Below are positions 15,505 to 15,562 of a stretch of 15,562 nt of DNA, piece after piece (the first letter of the stretch is position 1; every line of letters starts with the position of its first letter). Below the pieces are notes generated by a model that was given only the letters and a program-made list of their open reading frames with translations, did not search any database and was not told where the DNA came from. The position numbers and the translations under genes are program-made. Source of the DNA: Deltaproteobacteria bacterium (GTDB taxonomy: Bacteria > Desulfobacterota > Desulfarculia > Desulfarculales > Desulfarculaceae); contig JAHLLK010000100.1 in the NCBI GenBank assembly GCA_020444165.1, positions 1 to 15,562 on the forward strand. The letters are read 5' to 3'.

Positions 15505-15562
15505 TTATTCGTTCTCCACCAGCATGGACATGCCCATGCCGCCGCCCACGCACAGGGTGGCC
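15505..15562 (-). CDS. Thiolase (acetyl-CoA acyltransferase), C-terminal 18 codons
   Basis: Only the last 18 residues are inside the window, ATLCVGGGMGMSMLVENE followed by TAA. The block CVGGGMG is the C-terminal active-site signature of thiolases; its cysteine is the acid/base residue in Claisen condensation or thiolysis. The gene lies 158 bases upstream of the acyl-CoA dehydrogenase on the same strand and probably forms one operon with it. Whether it is a biosynthetic or degradative thiolase cannot be decided from this fragment. Confidence 0.85.
   Translation of the reverse strand, partial: ATLCVGGGMGMSMLVENE

Overview
This is a GC-rich bacterial chromosomal window with compact genes, clear Shine-Dalgarno sites and long hairpin-rich intergenic regions. 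The gene content fits an anaerobic Desulfobacterota-type ('deltaproteobacterial') chromosome: an OFA-type MFS transporter, a thiolase plus acyl-CoA dehydrogenase pair, a ferredoxin-nitroreductase fusion, and an archease plus long RtcB. That assignment is an inference from gene style, not a measured placement.

Layout. Bases 1-1051 carry the N-terminal 350 codons of gyrB on the minus strand, cut by the window edge, with a good sigma70-like promoter behind it. An AT-rich spacer follows, then a MarR-family regulator on the plus strand (1835-2341). Next come about 960 noncoding bases holding a 194-bp element with terminal inverted repeats, several hairpins and an intrinsic-terminator-like structure placed directly before gyrA. 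The plus-strand block is gyrA (3302-5782), overlapping gpsA (5757-6800), a two-cluster ferredoxin-nitroreductase (6901-7722), archease (7856-8275) and rtcB (8912-10354). Archease and rtcB are separated by 636 bases, much of which can fold into consecutive hairpins. One module of that region shares sequence and base-paired shape with the element upstream of gyrA. The right third is on the minus strand: a diguanylate cyclase with an AGDEF motif (10463-11887), an MFS transporter fused to an RsbW/SpoIIAB-like ATPase domain (12154-13872), an acyl-CoA dehydrogenase (14186-15346) and the last 18 codons of a thiolase (15505-15562).

How the genes work together. gyrB and gyrA encode the two subunits of DNA gyrase but are divergent here, separated by marR. 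gpsA is translationally coupled to gyrA and supplies glycerol-3-phosphate for phospholipids. Archease activates the RtcB RNA ligase, so these two form an RNA repair or tRNA-splicing-type pair. Thiolase and acyl-CoA dehydrogenase act in beta-oxidation or its reverse. The transporter-kinase fusion and the cyclase are probably signalling proteins, but no partners are visible.

Most worth a second look: the MFS-RsbW fusion, the hairpin array between archease and rtcB with its dispersed covarying module, the terminator-like leader of gyrA, GyrA Gln83 at the quinolone position, and the aspartate in place of a cluster cysteine in the nitroreductase's ferredoxin domain. All structures were read by eye; no folding or database search was run.
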